Shown: piece by piece, positions 34,217-48,037 of the stretch | Numbering within the stretch: the first letter of the stretch is position 1 | How the letters are laid out: every line of letters starts with the position of its first letter | Assembly (NCBI GenBank): GCA_949358305.1 | Contig: OX442317.1 | Span: forward strand, 4,716,186-4,780,185 | Source of the DNA: Strigamia acuminata | Taxonomy: Eukaryota; Arthropoda; Chilopoda; Geophilomorpha; Linotaeniidae | Length of the DNA stretch: 64,000 nucleotides | Direction of reading: 5' to 3' | Program-made: the position numbers and the translations under genes | The notes under the pieces: generated by a model | Seen by the model: only the letters and a program-made list of their open reading frames with translations | Told to the model about the DNA's origin: nothing | The model's database searches: none

Positions 34217-35788
34217 TTAACCAAACAGAAAAACCTTGATTTCATCGTACAAGACCAGGACGAAAGCGCCACCGGTTCCACGAAATACATTCGATAATGC
34301 ACCTTTGAAAAACGCGCCACTGCCTTCTGTTTTGTAGATCTTAGACCAACAGTCCAATGTACTCTTGTACATCAACTCGCTCTTAGCGCGCCCGCTCTGC
34401 ATCATCATACGACGTCGTACAGTGTCGAACGGATACGAGATGATCCCTGAACAGGTCGTCACGGTCTGCGCGATCATCCACGAGATGACGATCGGGGTGT
34501 TCTTCGAATCGGGCAGCATTCCCTTGGCAGTGTCGTAGCAGCCGAAAAACGCCGCTCGGTAGATGATGATCCCTTGGACGGACACGCCGAAGCCCCGGTA
34601 CAAGCCCAGGAGTCCGTCCGACTTGTAGATCTTGGCCAAGCAGTTGCCGAGACCGGAGAATTCTCTTCCGGACGCCTTGCCGACGTCGGCGGCCAGCCTG
34701 GTTCTCGCGAAGTCGAGTGGGTACACGAAGCAGAGCGAGGTGGCTCCCGCAGCGCCGCCGGATGCCAGATTGCCGAGGAAGTAGCGCCAGAATTGGGTTC
34801 TTTTGTCAACGCCGGCCAAGAACATCATCTTGAATTTGTCTTTGAACGCGAAGTTCAGAGCTTGGGTCGGGAAATATCGGATCACGTTCGCCAAGTTTCC
34901 TCGCCAGTAACTCAGGAGCCCTTGCTCTTTGGGAATTCGGACGAAGCAGTCGATGATGCCTAAAAATGACAAAAAAAGGTTGGATTTAATTTTCACATTT
35001 TGTATTTTTTTTTTTATAAATCTTGGATGCCGGCTAGACAAGATGGCGGCCGCGGCCTTGGCAGGTGCGGTGACGTCAACTTAAGATAGTCACGTGGCAG
35101 CACGCCGGTTTCCGCAAGTTATAATTAAACTGAAATTCCTAATTTTATTTTGTCCCAGTTAAGGGCCTTCTTTTTTTTAGTTATTTAGTTTGTGGAGTCT
35201 TTACGAGTCCAAGTGCAAGTGGAGAGCGGCTGGTTTGCGTTAGGCCTAATTATCGTAAAACCGGTATAAACCAGATCAGAAAAAAAAGCCGGAAAAAAGA
35301 TCCTCAGGAAACATTAACCTTCACAATTACTTAGTAATTATTATATTTTCTGGTAAAAAATAAATTTAAATTTTTTTTGTAAAAAAAAATCTTTTTAACG
35401 TGAAATTAGGCCTAACAGGCGCGCCTAACCTAATTGCAAAAACTCGCACAAAAAAACATTAAAATAAAAAAAGTAAAATTCTTTAAAATGTTTAAAAATG
35501 TGTGAAAGAATGAATATTTTTTCTTTGTTCTCGTTTTGTTTTCTTCAAACGGTTTAAAACGCCGCATTGGGGGTGAAAATTCAACATGGCGGCCAAGATG
35601 GCAGTCAATTGTCTCTGCCATGGTGTCTCACCTTTATACTGCATCTCCTTAGTGATTTGTTTCGATGCATGTTGTACTTGTAAAAGTAGCTTCACTCTCT
35701 CGATCGGAGCTACAGCTGTCTTGGAAATAGCCGCAGCTATACCCCCAGCTGCAAAATCCTTCATAAAACCCACGGCGTCGACAGGCAT
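34217..35788 (-). CDS. ANT: Mitochondrial ADP/ATP carrier (adenine nucleotide translocase)
   Basis: Two coding exons, 35788-35632 and 34959-34217, give 299 residues. The start was chosen at [16 protein letters not shown], which aligns with other ANT proteins; the frame extends upstream only through non-ATG codons. Three mitochondrial-carrier repeats are present with [20 protein letters not shown] and [11 protein letters not shown]. The last contains the ANT signature RRRMMM. The protein exchanges cytosolic ADP for matrix ATP across the inner membrane. The intron 35631-34960 carries AAGATGGCGGC (35040-35050) and TGACGTCA (35071-35078), so a second promoter inside it is possible. Confidence 0.96.
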
Positions 35789-36821
35789 GTTGGCGGTAGT
35801 CGGTGTTAGCGGGCGTACGGTATTACTCTCGTGGCTTCCCGGAAAGAGACTGGTTTCACGACTCGAGCTCGAGCCAGACCCTTTCCTCCTTACGTAATTA
35901 CCCACAAATCAGCGCGTGCTGACGTCAAACGAGCATCAATTTACGCAAACGGTTGTGGTTTTTCTTAAAACTTTACTACGGAAGTTGAACTCCGAAGCAA
36001 ACGAGTTCAAAAAGTCGATAAAATTGAAAAAAATATGTACTTTCTATTGTCAAATGTTAATAAAATCGACGTGGGATGTTTAATGACGCGTTTTGTGGAT
36101 AGCCCCAGAGATTATGTCCGAAGTTCTCGGCTATTCGCACGTGAGATCACAGAAAATATGTCGATCACGAAAATAGATTTATTTTTGCTCAGCGTCAAAG
36201 TTATTTCTGCATTATTTAGATTGTTCGGGGATTGTTATTCAGCGAGTTTGAAATAATATTTTTATGTAAATAAAGTTATTGTTGTGTTCGTTCTTAAACA
36301 CAGCCTTCTGTGCGTGTGCCAAGGTTGACTGAGGACTAAATAAAATTATCTTTGCTACGTTATGCAATGGAAGTTGTATCTGAATTTTTTTTTCAATACC
36401 ATTACTAACAATTATATAGATAAATATTATCGATAACCTATGTTTTTAATTTTGAAATGCTTTCTTCTCTCATTTCAACATCAATAAATTTGTTATCGAT
36501 TAGAACACGGGGATTCTATATCATTTATTTTGAGAAGAACAACGCAAAGTTATTTATGAACTGCGATATGAACTAAATACGCTAAATATTAAAAAATTGC
36601 ATGAAAATTTTTGTTGCAAAATATGCACAATTAATAAGGAGAACTATCTTTCATTAAAAATATATTCTTTTATTTTTTTAAAATTAATATAATGATCTTT
36701 AAGTTCTATTTATGATACGCGAAGTAAATGAATATAATCGGAAGATGCCGCCACTGTATAGTTCAAGATGTCTGCGCCCTGCGCAATCACATCCTAAAAT
36801 CATGTGACTAACAGCTTTTAA
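35789..36821. other. Divergent region between the ADP/ATP carrier and GNPTAB
   Basis: It carries the ANT 5' region with a CRE palindrome at 35920-35927. A 73-codon plus-strand frame at 36035-36256 is followed by AATAAA-like sequence, but it lacks recognisable domains and I do not call it a gene. The remainder is AT-rich. Confidence 0.5.
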
Positions 36822-39800
36822 ATGCTTACTATGACCAAAGCTATTATTTGTAAATTATTGCAAAGACGTACTTATGATATTTTATCGCAGAAATATTCTT
36901 TTGTTATATTCTTTTTATGTCTAGTCGGTCTTATCATCTCAGGATTCAGATTTGGAGAGGTAATAGCAAAAAAAAACTAAGATTACGTTGTAAACAAACA
37001 TCTTTTTTTTATATTTTTATTTATATACAGGTGGTTGTGGAATGGAGCAAAGAAAAGCATTCTCAAATTTTCTCCGCTTATGTTGATAACATAATGGGCA
37101 AATCATATCAACACAAGTACAATTAATCCAATAAAAAATAAAAAATAATTAATTTTAAAAATTATTTTTAGTTTATGTCAACATTTACCCATTGACGTTG
37201 TTTATACTTGGGTAAATGGAACAGACCCAAAGCTGCTGCAAGATTTAGCCGAGGTTAAATTAGAATTTGAAGAACATCTCAATTATTCAAAGTAAATATT
37301 TTTTTAAAAAAAATTAATAAATATGAAAAATATTGTAAATATTGTAAATATTTCAGACTAGAAGATCTCCAAGACAGCAGCTCATTCAAATGCCCTTATT
37401 CCTACTGCTTAGAATCTCACATAGTCATTTTAAGACCTCGCTTACCTGCGATTGTAACTCTAAAAGAATTATCCAACTCGCATTTTATTTTCGATAAAGC
37501 GAAAAAAATAATACCAATATCACCAGAAATGAAAGAAACCGCCCATTTAGGAACAGTAATTGTCATGGACAATAAAGAATCGGGTAAATAAATCTTCAAT
37601 TGCGCCGAATTTTTATTTATTTGTTTTCCGCAGCGACTATGGCGTGTCAGAGAGGAACTATTACGGTTGGGGACGTTGATTACACAATTTCCCCCGGACT
37701 TATCACCACGGATTGGACAGCACCTTACAGTATTAAATTACAAGACACTATAATTATGACCGGAGTACCCGGTCGGCTAACCGAGAATGAAATCTTGCAC
37801 AAACTGCCTCCATCAATTCAACAATACATGGAAAAAGTATAAAAAATTTAAATATGTTTTAATATTTATTAATTTATTGGGTTTTATTTTAGATATTTCT
37901 ATACAGCGAAGTGAGCGCCGCAGTTCTTATTGTGCCTGATCAACTTGCTTTAGCTGCAGTTTTAAAATTAGAAGGAAATTTCAGCATTCAAAATCGCGAG
38001 CAGTCGTTAAGTGTCGCGAATTTATTGATACACGTCCCGCAAGGAATTGTAAAGGAAGATGTTTCAACTAGTCGCTTCCGGGACAACGAAGTAAAGAAAT
38101 ATTAATAAAATAATTTGACATTTTTAATGGAATTTATTTTATTTTATTTTTTTATTTTTTAAACAGGAACTGCGTTATTCGCTTCGTTCTTTGGAGAAAT
38201 TCGCACCTTGGGTGCGACAAATATTTATCGTAACGAACGGCCAAATTCCTTTGTGGCTCAATCTCGAAAATCCACGAGTCACAGTCGTAGCGCACGATGT
38301 AAGAAAAAATAAATTGATTCAATTCGATTTTTATTGAAAATTTAAATGAAAAACAAATATTTTTTTTCCAGGAACTCTATCCGGATAAATCACATTTACC
38401 CACATTCAGTAGCCCGTCCATCGAGACCCATTTGCATCGTATTCGTGGATTATCAAAAAAATTCCTCTATTTAAACGACGACGTCGTGTTTGGGAAACCC
38501 GTGTGGCCCGAAGATTTCTACACGTCAACTAAAGGCCACAAGGTTTATTTATCGTGGGCCGTGCCCGATTGCCGCGACGGGTGCCCGTCGACGTGGATCG
38601 GCGACGGTTATTGCGACAAACCGTGCAATAATACCGACTGCGAATGGGACGGAAACGATTGCAAAGATGGCGCGACCGGAATGCGATTTAATTCCAATCA
38701 GAATGTACAGTTATGGAAAGAGGAATCTGATAAATGTAACTTTTTGTACAACGATCGATTTATTGAAAGAGAAAATAATTTTTTTTAATAGTATATTGCA
38801 GTGCAAATTGTGCAAATTCTTGGTTGGCGGACCGTTATTGCGATCAGGCGTGCAATGTCTTCGAATGCGCTTACGATGCGGGAGATTGCGGCACAAATGA
38901 CTACGATCGATTGGATCGTATTGATTTGAATGTGTTGGAGCACAATTACACGCTGCCTTCCGGTAAGGGATCATTTTATTTGATTTAAAAGGGAATCTGA
39001 CGTTGAGTTTTACCATTTTTGAAGGTATTTTTCAGTTTTATTTTAATTTGACTGAATTTTTATCCGATCGAAGTGTAAAAGGGGGAAGTTACGAAGAAAG
39101 CGCTGCAATTCGTATAGTTGCGATTAATCGGAAATTCAAAATAATTACCGTTGTTTTATATCGGAATCAATCGACAACTTTATCGTTGCATCTGAAGGGA
39201 TTTAAAAACAATGTGGATTACGAGGTTATTTGGTTTAATTCGGTCCAAATTGCGAGTTATAATTTGAGTATTTTGTTTTTAGTTTAATTTTAGTGTTAGT
39301 GTTGATACTTTTATCTCGAAAAATGAAAATGACACAAAGTCTAGTGAAGTTAAGAAACCATGGACGGAAAAATTGCAATATTATACAACAAATGCAACTA
39401 CTACTACGACTACTGTTGCACCCACATTCAAAATGGTTGCTGAAGACCTGAGGTGAGTTTGAAATATTTTTTTGTATGTGTATTTATTAAATGGTTTATC
39501 TATACAGGCATCCAAAGATTAAAAAATTCGTTCAGATTTTAGAATACGAAAAATATGAAAGGATTAACATCAGTGCCGTGAATTTTCCACAAAACGTTTT
39601 AAACGAATTGAACGAACTGAACAAACGTTTGGAAGACAGTACGTGTGAAGTAAAAGGCGGAACGAGGGTTTTTAGAAGCAAAAATTGATTTTTACTTCTA
39701 AAAAATGTATTTTATGGTTGAAAATTGCATTTGAAATACCAAAAAATGTATTTTTAGGTTTAAAAACTCATTTAAAGTTCTAAAAATGTAGTTTTTAAGG

Positions 39801-41571
39801 CAAGATGTAATAATTTGTGCTAAATGCCAGCTTTTGTATCCCCATTCTGTCACTGTTTGACTTTCAGTTTGATTACACGATTTAAATACTAACCGTATTT
39901 TATTTTAATATAGAATTTTTAACTGAAAAGGGATACAGAATAAAAAAATCTCATGTCATTGGCAATTACATAAAGGAATTAAGAAGTTCTAACCAGACAC
40001 AACCAGAGATGATATATGTGATTGAAAAATCGACAAAAACTGAAGATTCTTTTAAATTGAGGAACCTTAAGTGGTTCTCCCCGAACGAAGATCAAAGAAT
40101 GTTAGAAGTTGGCGCATTTCCGTGGGAAAAAAAGAGAATTTTTTATTCAGTCACGGAAGTAAGCTAATTTGAATCAATATATATATTTGTTAATTTGCTT
40201 TTAATAAATAAACTTAATCAATTAGACTTCCGAAAACACCAGAGTGGGTCAAAGACATCTTTTAGACACCTTTGGCGACTCTTTACGGCACGTTAACCGG
40301 CTGCTGAACAAACAATTCGGCTACGAATCGCGCAAAGTTCCTGCTCATATGGCGCACATGATGGACGTTGATGTTATTACAGATTTACAAGCCAGGTGTG
40401 ATTGAATCGATTAATATTGCACTAAAAAATTATTGAAATGGTTATTTTTTCCAAATTTAGGTTCCCTAAAGAGTTTGAACAAACTTCGTCCAACAAAATT
40501 CGAAGTACGAGCGACATGCAATTTGCGTTTTCTTTTTTCTACTTTGTGATGAGCGAGAAAGCAATTTTTTCGCTGGCCAAAGTTTTTGATGATTATGATA
40601 CTGACCATTCCGGGTAAAGATTGAAAAATTAATTACAAAATGAAAAATGTACTCCGTAATTGATTTATAATTTAATTGCAGGACGTGGTCCGATCGTGAA
40701 ATTAGAACTGTTTTAACCCAATTAAACGATTTACCAATTAGCTACGAGACGGTCGTCAACTTTGAACGAGTCGTTATAAACTGCTCGAGCGCATTTTCCA
40801 ACACGGTTTTAGAAAATGTGTCAACTCCACGATTTGAACGTTATCTAGATTCTAAATTGGTGCGTTAAAAATTAAAATCGACATTTTTCACGCATCAAAA
40901 ACAATTAAATTTGTCTCGTTTAACAGCCAACCGTAACCAAAGATTTAATACTGAACTGCTCGACTTTGAACGAGATTTTTAAGAGCAAACGTGCAAAAGA
41001 GAAGAAATATAAATACGAAATCGTCGGTGAAGAAGAAGTTGCGTTTAAAATGATCAAAACAAATGTATCGCACGTTATTGCTCAGTTAGACGACATCCGC
41101 AAGAATCCCAGGTAAATATTTGCTCGAAATTTATCGCAATTTTAATTTAATTTTTTGTTTTTTAACTTCAGGAAATTTATATGTTTGAACGACGACATTG
41201 ATCACGAGAACCCTGACGCTACAATGGCAAGATTTACCTATATTTAATCTCGTTTACATCTAATTTAAATGTTTATTTCTATTTTGTTTAAGGTTAAAAC
41301 AATTCTCATCGATTTTTACGAATCATTCTATCCAATTCCATCGCAATTTGAATTGTCTAGGGAATACAGAAACAGATTTTTAACCATCGGCGAATTAAAA
41401 GAATGGCGCAGGCACAGAGATTCGATAAAATTCGTCACCTACTCGTGTTTAATTTTCGTAATATTATTTTTATTGGTTTTCCTCTTCCGTGTACAGGTTA
41501 GAAAATGTTTCAGATGGTGCAAACCGAGACGAAAAGTGAAATGTAAAAATCAGGAATCGCAAAACGTGTGA
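36822..41571 (+). CDS. GNPTAB: GlcNAc-1-phosphotransferase alpha/beta precursor
   Basis: Nineteen coding exons: 36822-36959, 37031-37116, 37172-37291, 37357-37583, 37634-37836, 37893-38090, 38167-38298, 38372-38735, 38792-38962, 39025-39224, 39283-39452, 39508-39638, 39914-40158, 40226-40395, 40461-40613, 40682-40859, 40927-41111, 41172-41226 and 41293-41571; 1134 residues (human 1256). An N-terminal signal anchor is followed by Stealth regions ([45 protein letters not shown]). Then come two Notch-like LNR modules ([32 protein letters not shown]), an EF-hand (DTDHSGTWSDRE) and a C-terminal membrane anchor. The enzyme tags lysosomal hydrolases with mannose-6-phosphate precursors in the Golgi. 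RHLL before [11 protein letters not shown] fits a site-1 protease cut. The last intron has a GC donor. AATAAA (41572-41577) abuts the stop. Confidence 0.95.
39685..39800. repeat. TGCA/TGTA-type repeat tract in a GNPTAB intron
   Basis: Imperfect ~35-bp units around AAAAAATGTATTTTATGGTT and AAAAATTGCATTT. The tract resembles those at 17166 and 32565. Confidence 0.7.
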
Positions 41572-41689
41572 AATAAATTTGTACACATTCTTTTCCCTGT
41601 TGTCATTTCTATGGCAAAGCAACAATACACTAAACAAAATACAGAAAACTCGAGACACAATTCCATTATATAAGCCGTATAAAACAAAA

Positions 41690-42081
41690 ATGAATAAAAA
41701 GGAAATTGAGGACGTGGAATATGACTACATGGTCTCATATAAACTAAACACGGCGGCTTTTCTTCGTTTTAAACGAAATGAAGTTCGAACACGTAAAAGA
41801 ATTCATTTAAATCATACTCAAAAATAATTTAATCATTTCTTTATTTATACATTTCAGATAAAATGTTGTTGAGATGGTTATCTGGCAATATGTCCGATCG
41901 ATTTGATGCTTGGTTGCCACGGATCAAGTACGGTGCAGCACCCGGGTCGAGAACGGGAGCGAACGAACGACCCTATATGCCTTTAAAACTGATTGCTCGT
42001 TACGTGGCCACGAGTGATCGTTTGTATAGAGAAAAGCTCGCAGAGAATGATCCCAATGTCAATGTCGGCTCAAAGAAATAG
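41690..42081 (+). CDS. Small basic protein, family not recognised
   Basis: Two exons, 41690-41792 and 41858-42081, join in phase 1 to give 108 residues. An alternative start in exon 2 (ATG 41863) would give 72 residues (MLLRWLSGNMSDRFDAWL...). The second exon reads like a conserved globular or mitochondrial small protein (LPRIKYGAAPGSRTGANERPYMP; LIARYVATSDRLYREKL), but I cannot name it. It starts only 118 bp after the GNPTAB stop codon, on the same strand. It either has a promoter inside the end of GNPTAB or is expressed with it. A splice-compatible frame and non-biased composition support it as a real gene. Confidence 0.55.
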
Positions 42082-43293
42082 TAATTCATTATGCAAAGCC
42101 TATAATTTTAGTCGATGTAATTTGCATATTCTTTGCCTGTAATTTTTTAAGTTTGATTGCAATTAAAATGTGTCATTTTGCCTCATAATTTAATAAGTTT
42201 TTTGCACTACCTTTACATGTTTTATTGCTTAAAAAATTTAATTTACATAAAATTCTCATTAAAGAGGTCAAATACGAATAAAAATGAATAATAACGAACT
42301 TCTAAATTAAGTTCGTGTAGTGAAACGAATCAAATTATAATTTTTAAGTGTTGAAATTGTTTATTAAAATGTTTATTTCGAGTTGGGCTTGATATTTTGC
42401 ATATCCGTTTATATAGTTCCAGCCTCTGTAACCTAATTTTGACGTCATTGAATGATGTTGGCTCGGGCGCTAGTGAGCACGCGCAGCGCAGCGCCAAGTG
42501 GCGTAAGGCGGTAAGAAGTGGTAAACTAAGCTAATTCCTCCATTGTGCTTGTGTTCGTGCTTACGTGCATACTGCAGAAGTTCAAAAAATTATCCAATTT
42601 AGGTGTTGTCAAGGGGTAAAATTGTTATCCTTTTAGCAAATTTGTGATTATAGAGTAAGTAGATAAGGTTTTAACTAGCGAATTACCCATCGCCAACTTA
42701 ACGAGTTAAATATGGGCACAATTTTTTAGGCCTAGTTTTGTTGCAATTTTTACGTCAGTGTTAAGACATTTTTAAAGAAAAATTTTTTTTGCATTTTTTA
42801 TTGATTTTTTATTTTTTGTTGAACTTTCGATCTATCAAACGTGGAAATCTGATTCGTGATTTTATTTTGCATTTTTTTGTGATTTTTTTTTTCGCTTGGA
42901 AATGATAAAATTTGAAAAACGAACTGAAATTCAAGAAGAAAGAATATTGCAGTGCAACAGTGTTGTTAAAAACTTAAAATGAGTGTTAAATTATCGACGA
43001 GAGAGAAAAAATAGGTTTGGGAATGCGAACAAATCGTGTTTTTCCAAAAAGAAAAAAAAAATTAAAATGGCGGACTTGTTGCAACAAAAAAAAATAAATC
43101 AAATTCTAAAAAGAAAAAATATGTAAATATATAAAAATATGGACAAAATGTGCTAATCTGATGCTGATTGGAATACTTACAGGAGGGCCGTGTAAATTCA
43201 AAGTCAAGGTGATTTTTTAAAAAAAAAAAAGTGTATAAAAATTAATGAAATTAAATTTTGCTTTTAAAAATAATTTCAGACTAATTTAACAAA
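42082..43293. promoter_or_regulatory. ZC3H11A promoter and 5' UTR intron
   Basis: The 3' UTR of the small gene comes first. A GC-rich segment at about 42440-42530 follows, with TGACGTCA (42440-42447), CGCGCAGCGCAGCGCC and a possible 5' UTR donor, GTAAGA or GTAAGT. The acceptor TAATTTCAG just before 43280 would join it to the coding exon. AT-rich intron lies between. Confidence 0.5.
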
Positions 43294-45498
<2,205 letters not shown>

Positions 45499-45890
45499 CC
45501 GAATTGTTTTTAAATAATAATTAATCATGACCAAATGGGAGTTTTGTTTTTTGTAAATATTTATATCATATACATAATATATGTGTATATTGTATTTTTT
45601 GATAGTTAATTGTAATTATTACGCTGTAATTTTAATAAATAACGTCAAATTTTTTACAAAAATTAAAAATCCGTTTTCGAAAAGCGCCGCGAGATGCCGC
45701 CAACGAGTTATTTACTCGATGAATGCGACCCGCTGAACACTGGGAAGGCGGAAGTGGAAAGAAAAGTGATCGACAAATTTCTCCCTCCCCAAAACACCTT
45801 TTTTTTTCGTGCAATATAATTTGGAAACCCCGTTGTAGAAGTATTTTAGCTCAAATCACCATCCCTACAACACGACGGAACGCGAGCAAC

Positions 45891-48037
45891 ATGTCATCCG
45901 CATCCACCGACCGGTCAGGTAGGGAAGTCCACCTTTGGATAACAAAGGGGTCGCATTTCTTTGCTTTCTCACCTGGGTGAGTTGTGGCGGTCTAAATATC
46001 AGTCAGTCATGTTTTATTTCAAACTGGGAGGTTTTACCTGGGTGGCCCACAATGCGCTTCCACCTGGACCGGACGTGAGAAACACACTGATGGACGTGGA
46101 CGAGGAGGAGGTCAAGTGGGGCTGCAGGTGGATGCAGATGAATCGCCAATGGACGCAAATGGACGACGATGAAGAGAACGAAGGGGACGACGAGCAGCGG
46201 GATGACTCGGACGGCAGCGACGTGAGTTACTCGCCCGAGATTAAACCCGACGATTCATCTCCTGTTCCCCCCTGCACGGGCCTTACGTGCGTTGATTTTT
46301 TACCTGAAGCTCAACATGTCAGGTTTCCGTAAGTTAAAAAAACGAAACGCAACGAATTTGATTGATCCGTTTCTTGTTTGTTTTTCTTGTTGTTTTCTTT
46401 TTTATTTCTGCTTGTTTAGGATGTTGGTTCAAAGAGCCAATAATTGGTTGCGAGATAATCCTACATGGGAAGTTCGCACATGTGAAACTGTCGAATTCAA
46501 GGCACCCGGCAAAGAGATTGTGAAGCCCGTCAAAATGACGTTTCTCGAGTATAACACGAGAGTCACATATGCTCGGGGATTACGGTAAAATACAAATTAG
46601 CCATTTTTTTTTCATTTTTTTGTATTTTTCTGAATTTTTTTGATTTTATTTGTATTTTTCTGAATTTCTTTGAATTTCTTTGGATTTTTCTGAATTTTTC
46701 TGAATTTATTTGGATTTTTCTGAATTTTTCTGAATTTCTTTGAATTTCTTTGTATTTTTCTGAATTTTTCTGAATTCTTTTGAATTTTCTTGAATTTTTG
46801 AATTGTGTAGCATTTGGATTGTACCTCGCATTCGATTACAACAGCCCCCGCAACAGATCAACTATTTTAACGTGGTACCCGCGACTCAAAGACGTCTTTT
46901 CCGTCACAAGGCCTCGTCTCTGTCCGAAGTGTTGACCGAGGTGGACGGCTATTTAGAGAAACAGCCCATCCAGGGCAGAATTCTCACGATCGAAACTCAG
47001 CCGATGAAATTCAGCACCAGAATCCACGACGTCGATCCGGATCGAAGTTATTTTACCGACTTCGGACTCTCCCTGTATGTCATAAGAATTTTTTACGAAG
47101 TGGGACCTCCAGCTCATGAAACTATCGGTTCAGTTCAAGCCGTGGTCATTCACACCACCATTATCCACCCCCTAACTCTTTTCTCTTTACAATCGATCCA
47201 CAGGACTCGCCGATTTCTTTCCACAGTGTATTACGACCGCCAATTGCTGTTCCTGCACATCGTCCGAGTTCGAAATGTTGCCAGAAGTGGTGTCGGAAGC
47301 CGCTACTTGGTGCTTACAACAGCGAAATTTGCGCGTATGCAATATACAAACGGTGCAAGTCAAAATGCGCGGAGGTAAAACAACACTTTTCCCTCTTTTT
47401 ACCGTCGAAAAAGGTCAAAACAAACGGCCATTTTAATTAATAGGTAAACCTGACACGGAGAAAATGTTCTACCGCGAATACAGACATCGGAACAGCAACG
47501 CGTGGTGCATGCGCATCGTGCGCGTTGCATACGTCCGAACTACTCCACAGGCAGCTATCGCATCCAACACAGATACTCCGCCTGTGACACAGCTTACCTG
47601 CAAAACATTTCTACCAGTTCAATTGACGGAAGCTGCCTGCTGCAGCATACCGGAGTTCGAAACTATACGTCAAACCGTTGCTCGAATTTACGAGTGGGCA
47701 CAATCCAACAGTACGTTCATTCATCCATTATTTCCTTCGCTAATCTTTGCAATTTGGTAATTTTTTTTAAGGTGCTCGCATTATCAGCGTGGAAACTTGC
47801 CCGGTGCGAATGTACTCGGGACTCGAGGCCCGAAAGGGCCCCGAAGTAATGCTTACTTTCCACAGACGTCGACGTAGGAATCAATACTTTATTTTCGTTA
47901 TTCGTGTGTATCTCGACGGCGAATACGGCGATCCTCCTTTATCAATGTGTCCAATCGCCTACCGCGGCTGGCGTTCTCATCCAATTCGGGATCCGTACGA
48001 TGTTATGACTTCCGAAACCTGCTGTATGCTCATGTAA
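45891..48037 (+). CDS. Unrecognised 511-residue protein with four divergent internal repeats
   Basis: Seven exons: 45891-45918, 46007-46328, 46420-46584, 46811-47127, 47204-47374, 47444-47710 and 47772-48037. All phases agree and the total is 512 codons. After a short start and an acidic linker (residues about 45-100), the protein consists of four related units of about 80-110 residues, at about 102-178, 189-277, 280-380 and 385-495. Each unit runs: a TCxxFLP-like strand (LTCVDFLP; YFNVVP; ADFFP; LTCKTFLP), a helix ending in W/Y-L, an IxxVETxxV-like strand, a short loop, then an arginine-rich strand pair ending in RVAY- or RVYL-like sequence. I know no family with this signature. There is no signal peptide or membrane segment, so a cytosolic or nuclear protein is likely. 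Gene structure is well supported; function unknown. Confidence 0.75.
46625..46800. repeat. T-rich GAATTTCTTT repeat filling an intron
   Basis: Many copies of CTGAATTTTTCTGAATTTCT-like units occupy the 226-bp intron 46585-46810 of the four-repeat protein gene. This intron is about three times longer than its neighbours. Confidence 0.9.

Noticed and set aside
36035-36256. 73-codon frame upstream of GNPTAB
   Set aside because: It begins with ATG and is followed by an AATAAA-like signal, but has no recognisable domain or splice support; it is mentioned only within the intergenic entry.
45891-45976. Longer first exon for the four-repeat protein (reading through GREVHLWITKG, donor GTGAGT)
   Set aside because: Joining it in its phase to either nearby acceptor leads to stop codons; the shorter exon ending at 45918 keeps the frame open.
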